A DNA stretch of 64,000 bases from Halioglobus japonicus (GTDB taxonomy: Bacteria > Pseudomonadota > Gammaproteobacteria > Pseudomonadales > Halieaceae): the NCBI GenBank assembly GCA_902705825.1, contig CACSIL010000023.1, positions 15,757-79,756 on the forward strand. Reading direction: 5' to 3'. The position numbers were made by a program, and so were the translations under genes. Under the pieces are notes generated by a model. That model made no database searches. It saw nothing but the letters and a program-made list of their open reading frames with translations, and was not told the DNA's origin. Shown in pieces: positions 16,489-27,520 of the stretch (the stretch's first letter is position 1; each line of letters begins with the position of its first letter).

Positions 16489-16579
16489 TGGCGGAGAGCG
16501 AGGGATTCGAACCCTCGATAGGGTATAAGCCTATACACCCTTAGCAGGGGTGCGCCTTCAGCCACTCGGCCAGCTCTCC
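16489..16579 (-). tRNA. serX: tRNA-Ser (GCU)
   Basis: 91 bases with acceptor stem GGAGAGC/GCTCTCC, discriminator G and encoded CCA. The D-arm, anticodon stem CACCC/GGGTG with loop CTGCTAA (anticodon GCT), a long variable arm (TATAGGCTTATACCCTATC region) and the T-loop TTCGAAT are all visible, as expected for a class II tRNA. It decodes AGC/AGU. It lies downstream of csrA as in many gammaproteobacteria, and its 3' end is repeated at 12235 and 3464, marking it as an integration target. Confidence 0.97.
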
Positions 16580-16678
16580 GTAGGTGTTGTGAGACAGACT
16601 ATTTGGTCATATCCACAGGCGCGGCATAATACCACAATTCCAGCGGAATCAAAGTCATAGCGATTTTTTGTGCGGGGT

Positions 16679-16870
16679 TTACTCGTTACCTTCTGCAGGA
16701 GGTTCTTCGCCGTCGTGGATACGACTGTAGATTTCCTCTCGATGCACTGCGACTTCTTTTGGTGCATTGACACCAATGCGTACCTGGTTGCCCTTGACAC
16801 CCAGTACAGTCACGGTGACGTTATCGCCTATCATCAGCGACTCGCCTACTCTGCGGGTTAAAATCAACAT
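16679..16870 (-). CDS. csrA: carbon storage regulator CsrA
   Basis: 63 residues, the family length, beginning [16 protein letters not shown] and containing [20 protein letters not shown] with the RNA-binding Arg44-region. CsrA is a dimeric RNA-binding protein that blocks or stabilises mRNAs carrying GGA in hairpin loops. The frame is open upstream to 16954, but similarity begins exactly at ATG 16870, preceded by ACAGGACGT. It lies between lysC and tRNA-Ser, the conserved gammaproteobacterial position. Confidence 0.97.
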   Translation of the reverse strand: MLILTRRVGESLMIGDNVTVTVLGVKGNQVRIGVNAPKEVAVHREEIYSRIHDGEEPPAEGNE

Positions 16871-17053
16871 ACGTCCTGTTCTCCAGTCCAGTGCCTGCAG
16901 CGCGCCTTCAACGACACAGGTATGTGCTTTCTGATACGCCCTCGGGGCCGACATTCAACCACGTCTGCGCCTTTAATTACTAGCTGATATTGCCACAATA
17001 TCAACATTACAAGTTTCTATTTCATATTACCGGGGCCGCATCGCGTACTCTGG

Positions 17054-18295
17054 TTAGTCTGCGTTTTCGTCAGTTGGTTCCTTTTCCAGGCCAAATGACG
17101 AATGCAGCCCGCGTACAGCCAACTCCAGAAACTTCTCCTCAATAATCACCGATATCTTGATTTCAGAGGTCGTGATCATCAGGATATTGATGCCTAACTC
17201 AGAAAGTGCCGCAAACATCTGGCTGGCCACGCCCGCATGCGAGCGCATGCCAACACCCACAACCGATACCTTGGCTATTTTGCTGTCACTGGTGACCTTC
17301 TCAGCCTTGATCTCAGCAGCGACCTGATTCAGCACCTCTTCAGCGCGCTCCAGATCATTGCGGCCCACGGTGAAAGTAAAATCTGCCGTCTTGTCGTGAC
17401 TGATGTTCTGCACGATGACATCTACTTCTATATTAGCATCACCGATTGGCCCCAATATACGGTAGGCCACACCAGGCATATCGGGTACACCTTCAATGGT
17501 CAGTTTTGCCTCATCGCGATTGAACGCGATACCCGAAATTGTCGGCATTTCCATTTCGCTGTCTTCCTCCATCGTGATCAGGGTGCCGGGGCCATCCTTA
17601 AAGCTGTGCAAAACCCGCAGTGGCACATTGTATTTACCCGCAAACTCGACAGAGCGGATCTGTAACACCTTGGAACCCATACTGGCCATTTCCAGCATTT
17701 CTTCAAAGGTGATGCGCGACAGGCGACGGGCCTCACTCACAACGCGAGGGTCCGTCGTGTAAACGCCGTCGACGTCGGTATAAATCTGGCATTCATCGGC
17801 TTTCAGGGCGGCGGCAAGTGCGACGGCCGTGGTATCGGAACCACCGCGACCAAGCGTGGTGATATTACCGTTCTCGTCGACACCCTGAAAGCCAGCAACG
17901 ACTATCACGTAGCCATCGTCGAGATCCCTGCGCATTCGCTCGTCGTCGATCTCCCGAATACGGGCCTTGGTGTGTGCGTTATCGGTGAGAATACGTACTT
18001 GCGTACCCGTATAGGATTTCGCCTTTACGCCGCGACTGGTCAGCGCCATGCTCAGCAGTGCTGTGGTTACCTGCTCACCGGTTGATAGCAGTACATCAAG
18101 TTCGCGCAGCACGGGGCGTTCCTGCACCGCGTGAGCCAGCTCGATCAAGCGGTTAGTCTCGCCACTCATGGCCGACACAACCACCACCACGGAATGGCCC
18201 TCAGCGCGGAATCCCGCTACCTTGTCTGCCACCATGCCTATGCGATCGGTATCGCCGACCGAAGTGCCACCAAATTTTTGAACTATGAGACTCAT
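17054..18295 (-). CDS. lysC: aspartate kinase (LysC)
   Basis: 413 residues, the length of monofunctional LysC-alpha enzymes. The kinase domain (1-240) starts MSLIVQKFGGTSVGD and carries GRGGSDTTAVALAAAL (about 150) and DVDGVYTTDPR. Two ACT domains follow (about 265-335 and 345-400), which bind lysine and threonine for feedback control. It makes aspartyl phosphate for the Lys, Thr, Met and diaminopimelate routes. It sits between alaS and csrA. A second, unrelated-branch aspartokinase lies in the ectoine operon at 30006. Confidence 0.97.
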   Translation of the reverse strand: MSLIVQKFGGTSVGDTDRIGMVADKVAGFRAEGHSVVVVVSAMSGETNRLIELAHAVQERPVLRELDVLLSTGEQVTTALLSMALTSRGVKAKSYTGTQVRILTDNAHTKARIREIDDERMRRDLDDGYVIVVAGFQGVDENGNITTLGRGGSDTTAVALAAALKADECQIYTDVDGVYTTDPRVVSEARRLSRITFEEMLEMASMGSKVLQIRSVEFAGKYNVPLRVLHSFKDGPGTLITMEEDSEMEMPTISGIAFNRDEAKLTIEGVPDMPGVAYRILGPIGDANIEVDVIVQNISHDKTADFTFTVGRNDLERAEEVLNQVAAEIKAEKVTSDSKIAKVSVVGVGMRSHAGVASQMFAALSELGINILMITTSEIKISVIIEEKFLELAVRGLHSSFGLEKEPTDENAD

Positions 18296-18399
18296 GTATT
18301 CTCGCGTGCACTACCCGACGATAAAAAGGGCGCCATTAAACAACAAAGCGCACAAAAATTAAACAGCTTGGGACGCAGAAATGTCCGCAATAGTGAGTA

Positions 18400-21000
18400 T
18401 CAATCGAGCTGCAAAGACACCCAGTCCGGCACGGTCTTCAATACCTCTGGCAACGCCTGCACATCGGTACCGCCGCCCTGGGCCATATCGGGCTTACCGC
18501 CGCCTTTGCCACCTAATCGCTGGGCGTATTCCCGCATTAAATCACCGGCCTTTATGCGCCCGGTAAGATCCTTGGTGACACCGGCCGCCAGCGCGATCTT
18601 ATCGCCGGTTACGGCCGACAACAGGATGACTGCACTACCGAGCTTGTTCTTGCACTGATCGAGAGTATCGCGCAGCGATTTGGCATCGGCTCCATCGACA
18701 TTTGCGGCCAGCACCTTGATACCCTGTACCTCCACCGCTTCGGCGGTAAGATCAGCGCCTGCGGACGTGGCCAGTTTCTGTTTCAACCGTGCGATTTCTT
18801 TTTCGAGATCGCGGTTTTCGCTGCGCAGGGCAACGACTTTTGCCGCGACATTATCTGTGGTGCCCTTAACCACATCGCAGATGGCCGCCAGTTGTTGTTC
18901 GTTCTGATCGACCAATGCCAGCGCGGCACTGCCCGTCACGCCCTCGATGCGACGCACACCTGAGGCCACGCCGGATTCAGACACAATGCGCAAAAGGCCG
19001 ATATCGCCGGTGCGCTCGACGTGTGTGCCGCCGCATAACTCTACGGAGAAATCGTCTGCCCCCATAGACAGCACTCGCACCTCGTCGCCGTATTTCTCAC
19101 CAAACAATGCCATTGCGCCGGAGGATACGGCATCCTCCATCGACATCAGGCGGGTCTGAACAGCGGTGTTAGAGCGTATCTGCTCGTTTACGATTGTCTC
19201 GATGGTTTTCAGCTGCTGTGCGCTCACCCCTTCCGGGTGGGAGAAATCAAAGCGCAGACGCTGTGAATCGACCAGAGAGCCCTTTTGCTGCACATGATCG
19301 CCCAGTTCACGGCGCAGCGCAGCATGCAGAAGGTGGGTGGCGCTGTGATTGAGACGGGTGCGTTGCCGCACATCGGCATCTACTTCAGCATTGAGTTTGT
19401 CACCGCATTTCACACGACCGCTCAGTACTTTGACGTGGTGCAGGTGATGCTCCGACGACTTTGTGGTGTTTGACACTTCCAGGCGCACATTGTCGCTGCT
19501 GAGGTAGCCGGTATCCCCCACCTGCCCGCCAGACTCACCGTAAAACGGCGTGCAATCGAGCACCAGTACCCCGGATTCATCCGCGCCCAGCTCGGCCACT
19601 TCCTCACCGTCGCGCAGCAATGCAGTGACTCTGCCTTCGCCCGCCAGACTGTCGTAGCCGGTGAATTGAGTGCTGCCTTCAAGTTTCAGCACGTCGTTGT
19701 AATCCACTTTAAAACTGCCGCTCTCCTGAGAGCGATTGCGCTGCTCGGCCATCGCAGCGTCATAGCCTGCGATATCCAGAGTGAGGTTGCGCTCGCGGGC
19801 AATATCGTTGGTGAGATCGAGCGGAAAGCCATAGGTATCGTACAGCTTGAACACTACATCGCCTGGAATTTCTGTACCCTCAAGGCCAGCCAGCGCCTCT
19901 TCCAGAATTTGCATGCCGTTATCCAGCGTGCGCGCAAACTGTTCCTCTTCAGCCAGCAGTGCCTTTTCGGCCTGCTCCTGTCGCTCTTTCAGCTCGGGGT
20001 AGGCATCGCCCATCTGCTCGACCAGCGTTGCGACCAGCTTGTGGAAAAAGGGTTTATCCGCACCGAGCTTGTTGCCGTGGCGAATCGCGCGACGAATGAT
20101 ACGGCGCAGCACGTAGGCCCGCCCCTCGTTGCCGGGCATTACGCCATCGACTATCAGGAACGCGCAGGAGCGAATGTGGTCGGCGATGACGCGCAGCGAA
20201 GTGTGTGTAAGGTCAGTTACCTGTAACAGTTGCGCAACAGATTTGATCAGCGCCTGAAACAGGTCAATCTCGTAGTTGCTGTTGACCTTCTGCATCACCG
20301 CAGCGATACGCTCCAACCCCATACCGGTATCCACAGAGGGATGCGGCAACGGGTGCAGTTCTCCGCTCTGATCGCGGTTGTACTGCATAAAGACCAGGTT
20401 CCAGATTTCGATATAACGATCCAGATCATCATCCGGGCTACCGGGCGGGCCACCAGGCAGGTGCTCGCCGTGATCGTAGAATATTTCGCTACAGGGACCG
20501 CAGGGACCGGTGTCGCCCATCTGCCAGAAATTGTCTTCGTCGAGCCGCGATATTCGCGCCTTGGGGAAACCTATTTCCTCAATCCAGATTTGCTCGGCTT
20601 CATCGTCGGATATATGTACCGTAACCCACAGCTTTTCCGGCGGCAGACCCAGAGTGCCAGTGAGGAATTCCCAGGCATAACGGATCGCTTCGCGTTTGAA
20701 ATAATCGCCAAAACTGAAGTTGCCCAGCATCTCAAAGAAGGTGTGATGCCGCGCTGTGTAGCCGACATTTTCCAGATCATTGTGCTTGCCCCCGGCCCGC
20801 ACACAACGTTGACTGCTGGTAGCGCGCACATAGGAACGAGGCTCTGTACCCAGAAAGGTGTCCTTGAACTGATTCATGCCCGCATTGGTGAACAGCAGGG
20901 TCGGATCATTGCCCGGCACCAGAGAACTGCTGGCCACACGCGTGTGGTCATGCTGTTCGAAATAGGCCAGAAAGGCCTCACGTACTTCTACGGTCTTCAT
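18400..21000 (-). CDS. alaS: alanyl-tRNA synthetase
   Basis: 866 residues, complete. Class II catalytic domain at the N-terminus ([20 protein letters not shown], then [12 protein letters not shown] and [16 protein letters not shown]). The editing domain has the zinc motif [12 protein letters not shown] with the distal [13 protein letters not shown]. The C-terminal oligomerisation/C-Ala domain follows a coiled coil (about 720-760). It charges tRNA-Ala. Gene order with lysC, csrA and tRNA-Ser is conserved in gammaproteobacteria. The lysC gene begins about 100 bases downstream. Confidence 0.98.
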   Translation of the reverse strand: MKTVEVREAFLAYFEQHDHTRVASSSLVPGNDPTLLFTNAGMNQFKDTFLGTEPRSYVRATSSQRCVRAGGKHNDLENVGYTARHHTFFEMLGNFSFGDYFKREAIRYAWEFLTGTLGLPPEKLWVTVHISDDEAEQIWIEEIGFPKARISRLDEDNFWQMGDTGPCGPCSEIFYDHGEHLPGGPPGSPDDDLDRYIEIWNLVFMQYNRDQSGELHPLPHPSVDTGMGLERIAAVMQKVNSNYEIDLFQALIKSVAQLLQVTDLTHTSLRVIADHIRSCAFLIVDGVMPGNEGRAYVLRRIIRRAIRHGNKLGADKPFFHKLVATLVEQMGDAYPELKERQEQAEKALLAEEEQFARTLDNGMQILEEALAGLEGTEIPGDVVFKLYDTYGFPLDLTNDIARERNLTLDIAGYDAAMAEQRNRSQESGSFKVDYNDVLKLEGSTQFTGYDSLAGEGRVTALLRDGEEVAELGADESGVLVLDCTPFYGESGGQVGDTGYLSSDNVRLEVSNTTKSSEHHLHHVKVLSGRVKCGDKLNAEVDADVRQRTRLNHSATHLLHAALRRELGDHVQQKGSLVDSQRLRFDFSHPEGVSAQQLKTIETIVNEQIRSNTAVQTRLMSMEDAVSSGAMALFGEKYGDEVRVLSMGADDFSVELCGGTHVERTGDIGLLRIVSESGVASGVRRIEGVTGSAALALVDQNEQQLAAICDVVKGTTDNVAAKVVALRSENRDLEKEIARLKQKLATSAGADLTAEAVEVQGIKVLAANVDGADAKSLRDTLDQCKNKLGSAVILLSAVTGDKIALAAGVTKDLTGRIKAGDLMREYAQRLGGKGGGKPDMAQGGGTDVQALPEVLKTVPDWVSLQLD

Positions 21001-21036
21001 ATTCAGTCTCGGTTAAACGCGGCGCAGGCGGCTTGT

Positions 21037-21384
21037 TCAGCCCGCCATATGGCCTTCAGAAAATGGTTTGCCACCAAGGATGTGCAGGTGCAGGTGAAAG
21101 ACAGTCTGGCCGGCGTTGGCGCCATTGTTGACCAACAGGCGGAAAGCGTCCCCTACTCCCTGCTGCTCTGCCACCTTGGCAGCGGCCAGCATCAGGTGCC
21201 CCAACAGGGCCTGATCCTCTGCCTGTGCATCTACCAAACGCGGAATACCACGCTTGGGTATGATCAACACATGGACCGGGGCCTGCGGATTGATATCGTT
21301 GATGGCGATACAGTGCTCGTCCTCATAGAGGAAGTCACTGGGAATCTCACCACGAATAATTTTGCCGAAAATAGTGTCTGACAT
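21037..21384 (-). CDS. hinT: HIT-family purine nucleoside phosphoramidase (HinT)
   Basis: 115 residues beginning MSDTIFGKIIRGEIPSDFLY, with the catalytic histidine triad in TVFHLHLHILGG. HinT hydrolyses nucleoside phosphoramidates and aminoacyl-adenylates in the cytoplasm, which suits a place directly upstream of alaS. All neighbours here are on the same strand with short gaps (20 bases to the Trm112-like gene, 36 to alaS), so they may be one transcript. Confidence 0.95.
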   Translation of the reverse strand: MSDTIFGKIIRGEIPSDFLYEDEHCIAINDINPQAPVHVLIIPKRGIPRLVDAQAEDQALLGHLMLAAAKVAEQQGVGDAFRLLVNNGANAGQTVFHLHLHILGGKPFSEGHMAG

Positions 21385-21404
21385 GCGAAGACCTACCTTT
21401 TTAT

Positions 21405-21590
21405 CTACCCCAATTTCTCGTCGGCGGTGAGTTGTCTGGCTTCGCTTTCCAGCATCACCGGGATTCCGTCGCGCACCGGATATGCCAGGCCGGAGGCCTT
21501 GCAGATCAATTCATCTTTGTCCTTGTCGTACTCCACAGGTGCCTTGCTGACAGGGCACACCAGAATACTGAGCAGCTTTTTGTCGATCAT
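21405..21590 (-). CDS. Trm112/YcaR-like small protein (UPF0434)
   Basis: 61 residues starting [20 protein letters not shown]. The single CP motif (L-V-C-P) and the later [20 protein letters not shown] segment are the Trm112/YcaR signature, including the I-R-D-G-I-P-x-M-L core. Family members assist methyltransferases in eukaryotes; the bacterial role is unsettled. The open frame reaches 21608, but ATG 21590, preceded by GGGATTGTA, is where similarity begins. Confidence 0.9.
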   Translation of the reverse strand: MIDKKLLSILVCPVSKAPVEYDKDKDELICKASGLAYPVRDGIPVMLESEARQLTADEKLG

Positions 21591-21635
21591 TACAATCCCA
21601 CAACACAAATAAGGGCTGGCATTATACGGACTTTT

Positions 21636-22490
21636 TCAGGGCTTGGGCATGGGGGGTGCCAGCAATTGTGGGTCGATGCGGTGGTTTCTCCAATTCATGC
21701 GCCAGTCCAGGTGTGCACCGGTGGCTCGGCCAGTGGCTCCCACCTCACCAATCAAGTCACCCGGCTGAACCTCCTGACCCACTTCCACCAGCACCTTGCT
21801 CATGTGTAAAAAGGCCGAGGAGAGGCGATAACCGTGGTCGAGAATCACTGTGCCGCCGGAAAAAAACAGATCCGGCTCGGCCAGTGTCACTACACCGGCG
21901 GCTGGCGCTACCACTGGTGTACCGGCGGGAACGGCTACATCTACCCCGTAATGCGGATTCCCGGCCTTGCCATTGTAGTATCGCTGACTGCCATACACGC
22001 CTGAAATGGGGCCCAGCGCTGGCCACTGAAACCCGGCCAAGGCCCCTTGCACCAGTTCGGGGCGTGTCAGTAACTGTTCTTTCGCCGCATTTACCAGCGC
22101 CTGCTCCCGCAGGATGCGATCCACGTGCTCTTTGGAGGGCGTGACAGTTTGTTGCGGCACCCCCTCCACGCGTTGAATATTGTATTCACGCCCGGCGATA
22201 TGCAGCGTCTGGCGGCAGAGTTCATCGCCCTCTACCAGCAACTGTGCCGTGGCGGGGGCATCGCGACTGAAACCGACAAAGGTGGTGCCATCGGGCAGTA
22301 CATCCAGCGCCTCGCCATCGAGGCTGACGCGGGAGCCGGGCGCAACCGTCCCCCACACGAACCCGCCCTGCGTCAAACTCCCCTGCAGTTGCAGGCAACT
22401 GGCAGTCGCCGTGTCGTCGGCGCTGGCCAGACCGGCAACCCCGGCCAGGCTTAACCCCAGCACTATACCTGCGCCCCATCGTCCGATCAT
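21636..22490 (-). CDS. M23-family peptidase (LytM domain), periplasmic
   Basis: 284 residues from ATG 22490, preceded by GGGAGCAGTT; a longer open frame to 22631 lacks a signal peptide and is rejected. A signal peptide ends near SADDTA. The C-terminal LytM domain has the zinc ligands in NPHYGVDVAVPAGTPV (H and D) and in TGRATGAHLDWRMNW (H-x-D/H-type motif, with HLDW). It should cut peptidoglycan cross-bridges or activate amidases. The central domain (about 30-110) is of the immunoglobulin-like type often seen with periplasmic M23 enzymes. Divergent from greB. Confidence 0.9.
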   Translation of the reverse strand: MIGRWGAGIVLGLSLAGVAGLASADDTATASCLQLQGSLTQGGFVWGTVAPGSRVSLDGEALDVLPDGTTFVGFSRDAPATAQLLVEGDELCRQTLHIAGREYNIQRVEGVPQQTVTPSKEHVDRILREQALVNAAKEQLLTRPELVQGALAGFQWPALGPISGVYGSQRYYNGKAGNPHYGVDVAVPAGTPVVAPAAGVVTLAEPDLFFSGGTVILDHGYRLSSAFLHMSKVLVEVGQEVQPGDLIGEVGATGRATGAHLDWRMNWRNHRIDPQLLAPPMPKP

Positions 22491-22594
22491 AACTGCTCCC
22501 GTTTCGCACTTTATTGAGCGGGCATTTCTAACAGCGCAGCTAAACAGAGTCCAGCGGCATTTTGTTCTGCGACAACAGCGGCTAAGATAACGCC

Positions 22595-23098
22595 ATGGGA
22601 CGCTACCGACCACCGCGACAGCGCGGATCAAAATATATCACTCTCGAGGGCGAACAAGCGCTGCGGGATGAGTTGCATCAACTGTGGAAAGTCGAACGCC
22701 CCACGGTGGCTGACGCCGTGCACGAAGCGGCGAAAAATGGCGATCGCTCTGAGAATGGCGATTACATCTACGGCAAAAAGCGCCTGCGCGAGATCGATTC
22801 CCGTGTGCGGTTTCTCAACAAACGGCTGGACGAGGTTGAAGTCGTGGAGCGCGCTCCCGCCGACACCGGCAAGGTTTTCTTTGGCGCCTGGGTCACGCTG
22901 GAAAACGAAGCTGGGGAAGAGTCGCGCTGGCGCATCGTGGGCCCCGACGAGTTCGATCTGGCAAAAGGTAAACTCAGCATGGATTCACCCATGGCCCGCG
23001 CTCTTCTGGGCAAGCGCCTGGACGATGAAGTGCAGGTAAACAGCCCCTCTGGCGCGCAGCTGTATTACATCACCGATATCAGCTACCAGATCGAGTGA
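22595..23098 (+). CDS. greB: transcription elongation factor GreB
   Basis: 167 residues. An N-terminal coiled coil (about 1-80) holds the tip acidic residues in NGDRSENGDYIYGKKRLREID, and the C-terminal FKBP-like domain follows (RIVGPDEFDLAKGKLSMDSPMARALLGK). The basic N-terminus RYRPPRQRGSKYIT and KRLREID distinguish GreB from GreA. It stimulates transcript cleavage by backtracked RNA polymerase. Divergently transcribed from the M23 peptidase gene with about 100 bases between. Confidence 0.95.
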   Translation: MGRYRPPRQRGSKYITLEGEQALRDELHQLWKVERPTVADAVHEAAKNGDRSENGDYIYGKKRLREIDSRVRFLNKRLDEVEVVERAPADTGKVFFGAWVTLENEAGEESRWRIVGPDEFDLAKGKLSMDSPMARALLGKRLDDEVQVNSPSGAQLYYITDISYQIE

Positions 23099-23172
23099 AG
23101 TAATCATGCCAACGGTGGCTGCCTTAAGCTATTGAGTAAACACCGCCGGAATCTCGCCGATACCCCGCCTTG

Positions 23173-24393
23173 TCAGGTCAGGGCACCGTAAATAATGTTC
23201 TCCAACTGCCCCCTGAAATTGAAGGTACTGGACGGCATCAACTGCGTCATAAACACCACCACCAGATCCTCCGCCGGGTCTACCCAGAACAGCGTACTGG
23301 CCAGCCCTCCCCAAAAATAGCTACCCACTGAACCCGGATAACCGTTGCGCACCGGATCCAGCTTGGTGGCAAAGCCCAGACCGAAACCCACGCCCTCGTA
23401 TGCGGACTCACTGAAGCCACCGGTGGCGAATGCCGACATATCAGCACCTCCAGGGAGGTGATTGCGGGCCATGAACGCCAGTGTGCGCGAGCCGATAATA
23501 CGGGTACCGTCTACAGTTCCACCGCCGAGTAACATCTGGCAGAAGCGGTAGTAATCGCCAATCGTCGAGACCAGGCCGCCGCCGCCGGAATAAAAGCTGC
23601 GATTGGCATAGGCGCTGTCCTGGCCATCATCGTTCATCTCCATCTCTTTGTGGAGGTTGCGCTGATAGCAGGAGGCAAAGCGTTCCACTTTGTCAGGTTC
23701 GATCTCAAAGTGGGTGTCATCCATGCCCAGCGGGTCAAAAATCACCGCTTTCAGGTATTCCGGCAGGCTCTGCCCACTGATGACTTCTATCAGATGGCCC
23801 AGCACGTCGGTCGCCAGTGAATAGTTCCAGCGCTCTCCGGGCGAGAATTCCAGCGGCAGTTGCGCCAGTTCATCGACCATGTTCTGCAATGTATAGCCCG
23901 GTCTCACCAGCCCCACCTGCAGTTTACGGTAGGCGTAATCGATATTGGTGGCGCGCAGGAAATCGTAGGTCAGCCCACTGGTATGCATGAAAAGATCACG
24001 AATAGTCATAGCGCGGGCGGGGCGCTCGGTTTCAAACAGTGGGAGTGAGCCGGCGCGCCACACGCGCAGGTCTTTCCAATTGGGGATGTAGCGGTGCACC
24101 GGGTCATCCAGTGAGAACAGCCCGCGCTCGTGCAGTGTCATCATCGCCACTGAGGTGATCGGCTTGGACATGGAGTAGATGCGCATGATGGTGTCTTCGG
24201 TCATCGGCGTGCCGCGCGCGACATCCCGCTGGCCCTGAATATCGAGGAAACACGCCTGGCCACGACGCGCCACCAGCGTAATACTGCCGGGTATCTTACC
24301 CGGGCCCACATACCGCTGCCCCAGGTGTTCACTGACCCGGGACAACTGCCCGCTATCGAGCCCAACGGATTCCGGCGCAACAAGTTCCAACAT
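23173..24393 (-). CDS. serine hydrolase of the beta-lactamase/esterase VIII family
   Basis: 406 residues. The nucleophile motif is SMSK (S-x-x-K, about residues 74-77 from this start), followed by Y-S-x in WNYSLATDVLGHL, and a C-terminal HLPGG/WGG segment instead of the classic KTG. These are features of family VIII carboxylesterases (EstB-like) and class C-type hydrolases. No signal peptide is seen, so it should be cytoplasmic. ATG 24393 is preferred to ATG 24405 because GGAG lies at the right distance. It acts on small esters; a true beta-lactamase role is unlikely without secretion. Confidence 0.85.
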   Translation of the reverse strand: MLELVAPESVGLDSGQLSRVSEHLGQRYVGPGKIPGSITLVARRGQACFLDIQGQRDVARGTPMTEDTIMRIYSMSKPITSVAMMTLHERGLFSLDDPVHRYIPNWKDLRVWRAGSLPLFETERPARAMTIRDLFMHTSGLTYDFLRATNIDYAYRKLQVGLVRPGYTLQNMVDELAQLPLEFSPGERWNYSLATDVLGHLIEVISGQSLPEYLKAVIFDPLGMDDTHFEIEPDKVERFASCYQRNLHKEMEMNDDGQDSAYANRSFYSGGGGLVSTIGDYYRFCQMLLGGGTVDGTRIIGSRTLAFMARNHLPGGADMSAFATGGFSESAYEGVGFGLGFATKLDPVRNGYPGSVGSYFWGGLASTLFWVDPAEDLVVVFMTQLMPSSTFNFRGQLENIIYGALT

Positions 24394-24614
24394 CAAAAAC
24401 TCCATAACCCTGACAAAAAACCTGCCTAGTGATACCTGCGCGGGCAGGAAAAGGCAAGCGCGCCGGCGATTCTACTCGCTTGCTGACGGGCGCTGCAGCG
24501 GTCTGGGCGATCCAGAAATTATTGCCCGAAGATGCCCTATCTTGATACCATCGCGGCTTCCTGTTACGCCCAAATCATCATCAACCCCTTTTTTTGGTCA
24601 ACCACGGAGCAACC

Positions 24615-27509
24615 ATGAGCCGCCCGTCCCTCTTTGAATTGGAAAACCATAGCGACTTTATCCAACGCCATATCGGGCCGACGGTTAAGCAGCAGACGGC
24701 GATGGCCAGGGCCATTGGTTATGACTCTCTGGATGCTCTGATAGACGATACCGTGCCCGGCTCTATCCGCCGGCAAGAGCCGATGCAACTGGGCGGCGCA
24801 CAGACTGAACAGCAGGTTATCGCGCGCCTGCGCGAACTGGCCGGTCGCAATACGATCAATCGCTCCTTTATCGGCACCGGCTACCACGACACCTTCACAC
24901 CGCAGGTCATTCAGCGCAACGTACTGGAGAATCCAGGCTGGTACACGGCATACACGCCCTATCAACCCGAGATATCCCAGGGGCGACTGGAAGCGCTACT
25001 GACATTCCAGCAGATGATCCTCGACCTCACCGGCATGGATCTGGCAAACGCCTCCATGCTCGATGAAGCCACCGCTGCTGCTGAGGCAATGACACTGCTA
25101 CAGCGGGTCAACAAGAAGAACCGCAGCACCACCTTTTTGGTCGCTGAAGATTGTCACCCGCAAACCATCGCCGTCATCAAGACCCGCGCCGAGGCACTGG
25201 ATATCGACGTGGTCGTTGGCGACCCGGCGACAATGCTGGAAAACCACGAGGCCTTCGGTCTGCTGCTGCAATACCCCGGCACCTACGGCCACCTGAACGA
25301 TATATCTCCGCTGGTGGAACAATCCCACGCGGCCAATACGCTGGTGGCCGTGGCCGCCGACATCATGGCTCTGCTGCTGGTGAAATCTCCGGGCTCACTC
25401 GGTGCGGATGTGGTATTGGGCAATACGCAGCGCTTTGGCGTTCCTATGGGTTTTGGCGGCCCACATGCTGCCTACTTTGCAACCCGGGATGCATTCAAGC
25501 GCTCCACGCCCGGACGTATCATCGGTGTTTCGGTAGACCGGCGCGGCAATCAGGCATTGCGTATGGCGATGCAAACGCGTGAACAGCATATACGTCGCGA
25601 GAAGGCCACCAGCAACATCTGCACCGCTCAAGCGCTGCTTGCCATCATGGCGGTGTTTTATGCGATGTATCATGGGCCGAAAGGTCTGCGGCTAATCGCG
25701 ACCCGCATCCAGCGCCTTACCGGCATTCTGGCCAAAGGGCTGGAGGATGCCGGTTTTGTTGCCGACAACAGCACCTACTTTGACACCCTCTGCTACACCG
25801 TGGGGGACAAACAGCAGGCCATCATCAAGCGCGCGCTGAACAGCGGCCTGAACCTGCGCATTATCGGTAGTGATCGACTGGGCATTGCGCTGGATGAAAC
25901 CACTACCGCGCAAGATATCGCAGCACTCTGGGCGGCATTTACCGATGACAGCACGTTGCCAGCCGTCGAGCATGTCGATGAAAAGGTGCGCGAAAATGCC
26001 GGCATCCCCGATCAATTACTGCGCCCGATTGATTATCTGCAGCACCCGCTGTTTAACAACTATCACTCGGAAACAGAGATGCTGCGCTACATGCGCTACC
26101 TGGAAGACAAGGACATCGCCCTCAATCGCTCGATGATCCCACTGGGCAGTTGCACCATGAAGCTCAATGCCACCACTGAAATGCTGCCGGTGACCTGGCC
26201 CGAGTTTGCCGGGCTGCACCCGTTCGCACCCGCAGATCAGAGCGCCGGCTACCACGCCATGCTGGCCGATCTGGAGCATATGTTGGTCGAGTGCACCGGC
26301 TACGATGCGATATCGCTGCAACCCAATGCCGGGTCGCAGGGCGAATACGCCGGGCTGCTGGCCATTCGGCGCTACCACGAAAGCCGTGGCGACTCGCAGC
26401 GAAACGTCTGCCTGATTCCGGCATCTGCGCACGGCACCAACCCCGCCAGTGCAGCACTCGCTGGAATGCGTGTGGTCATTGTCGATTGCGACGCACTGGG
26501 CAATGTCGACATCACCGACCTGCGCGCCAAAGCCGAGCGCCACACGCAGGACCTCGCTTGCATCATGGTGACCTACCCCTCCACGCACGGCGTATTCGAA
26601 GAATCCATTATTGAGTTGTGCGAAATCGTGCACCAGCACGGCGGCCAGGTCTATGTGGACGGCGCCAACCTGAATGCGCTTGTGGGCATTGCAGCGCCAG
26701 GCAAGTTTGGCGCAGATGTATCGCACCTCAACCTGCACAAAACATTCTGTATCCCCCACGGTGGCGGTGGCCCGGGTATGGGCCCTATCGGCGTGGGCGC
26801 ACACCTGCAACCGTTTCTGCCCAGTCACCCGGTGGCGCCAGTCAAAGGGTTGAACGCAGACAATGACGTTGTCGCCGCAGCGCCTTATGGCAGCGCCTCC
26901 ATACTACCCATCTCCTGGGCCTACATCGCACTGATGGGAGCTGAGGGTCTGGCGCAGGCGACCAAGGTCGCTATTCTCAACGCCAACTACATCGCGCACC
27001 GACTGAAGGAGCACTACCCGGTCCTCTACACCGGCAGCAGCGGCAACGTGGCGCACGAATGCATACTTGATATTCGCCCCATCAAGGAAGAGAGCGGCAT
27101 TTCCGAAGAGGATATTGCCAAGCGAATGATCGACTACGGCTTTCATGCGCCAACCATGTCTTTCCCCGTGGCAGGCACCCTGATGGTAGAGCCTACGGAG
27201 TCGGAATCACTGGCCGAACTGGACAGATTCTGTGATGCCCTGATTGCCATACGCGCCGAGATACGCGCTGTGCAGGACGGTGTACTTGATGCTACTGACA
27301 ACCCTCTGAGCAATGCACCGCACACGTTGGCTGATATCGCAGCCAATACATGGGATCATGCGTATGAACGCGAACAGGCCGCCTACCCGGTGGAATCACT
27401 GCGCCGCTATAAATACTGGGCACCTGTGAACCGTGTGGACAACGTGTACGGTGACCGCAACCTGTTTTGCGCCTGCCCGGCGATTGATTCGTACCGCGAC
27501 ACGGAATAG
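24615..27509 (+). CDS. gcvP: glycine decarboxylase (P-protein), GcvP
   Basis: 964 residues, the usual single-chain size, with both the N-terminal half and the C-terminal PLP half fused. It starts [20 protein letters not shown], with [20 protein letters not shown] following. The PLP lysine is in [18 protein letters not shown] (Lys709). It releases CO2 from glycine and passes the methylamine to lipoyl-GcvH. No gcvT or gcvH lies in the window. ATG 24615 follows ACGGAGCAACC; an earlier TTG at 24594 has no support. Confidence 0.97.
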   Translation: MSRPSLFELENHSDFIQRHIGPTVKQQTAMARAIGYDSLDALIDDTVPGSIRRQEPMQLGGAQTEQQVIARLRELAGRNTINRSFIGTGYHDTFTPQVIQRNVLENPGWYTAYTPYQPEISQGRLEALLTFQQMILDLTGMDLANASMLDEATAAAEAMTLLQRVNKKNRSTTFLVAEDCHPQTIAVIKTRAEALDIDVVVGDPATMLENHEAFGLLLQYPGTYGHLNDISPLVEQSHAANTLVAVAADIMALLLVKSPGSLGADVVLGNTQRFGVPMGFGGPHAAYFATRDAFKRSTPGRIIGVSVDRRGNQALRMAMQTREQHIRREKATSNICTAQALLAIMAVFYAMYHGPKGLRLIATRIQRLTGILAKGLEDAGFVADNSTYFDTLCYTVGDKQQAIIKRALNSGLNLRIIGSDRLGIALDETTTAQDIAALWAAFTDDSTLPAVEHVDEKVRENAGIPDQLLRPIDYLQHPLFNNYHSETEMLRYMRYLEDKDIALNRSMIPLGSCTMKLNATTEMLPVTWPEFAGLHPFAPADQSAGYHAMLADLEHMLVECTGYDAISLQPNAGSQGEYAGLLAIRRYHESRGDSQRNVCLIPASAHGTNPASAALAGMRVVIVDCDALGNVDITDLRAKAERHTQDLACIMVTYPSTHGVFEESIIELCEIVHQHGGQVYVDGANLNALVGIAAPGKFGADVSHLNLHKTFCIPHGGGGPGMGPIGVGAHLQPFLPSHPVAPVKGLNADNDVVAAAPYGSASILPISWAYIALMGAEGLAQATKVAILNANYIAHRLKEHYPVLYTGSSGNVAHECILDIRPIKEESGISEEDIAKRMIDYGFHAPTMSFPVAGTLMVEPTESESLAELDRFCDALIAIRAEIRAVQDGVLDATDNPLSNAPHTLADIAANTWDHAYEREQAAYPVESLRRYKYWAPVNRVDNVYGDRNLFCACPAIDSYRDTE

Positions 27510-27520
27510 GAAATGCAACA

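Noticed and set aside
16870-16954. N-terminal extension of CsrA
   Set aside because: Similarity starts at ATG 16870 with [11 protein letters not shown]; the extra 28 residues have no counterpart in the family.
20230-21381. 383-codon open frame on the + strand across alaS and hinT
   Set aside because: It is a shadow of two well-supported genes on the other strand.
22491-22631. Longer start for the M23 peptidase
   Set aside because: It would place about 47 residues ahead of a normal signal peptide; ATG 22490 has a good GGGAG.
24406-24614. Glycine riboswitch before gcvP
   Set aside because: No conserved glycine-aptamer core could be recognised in the 200 bases upstream.
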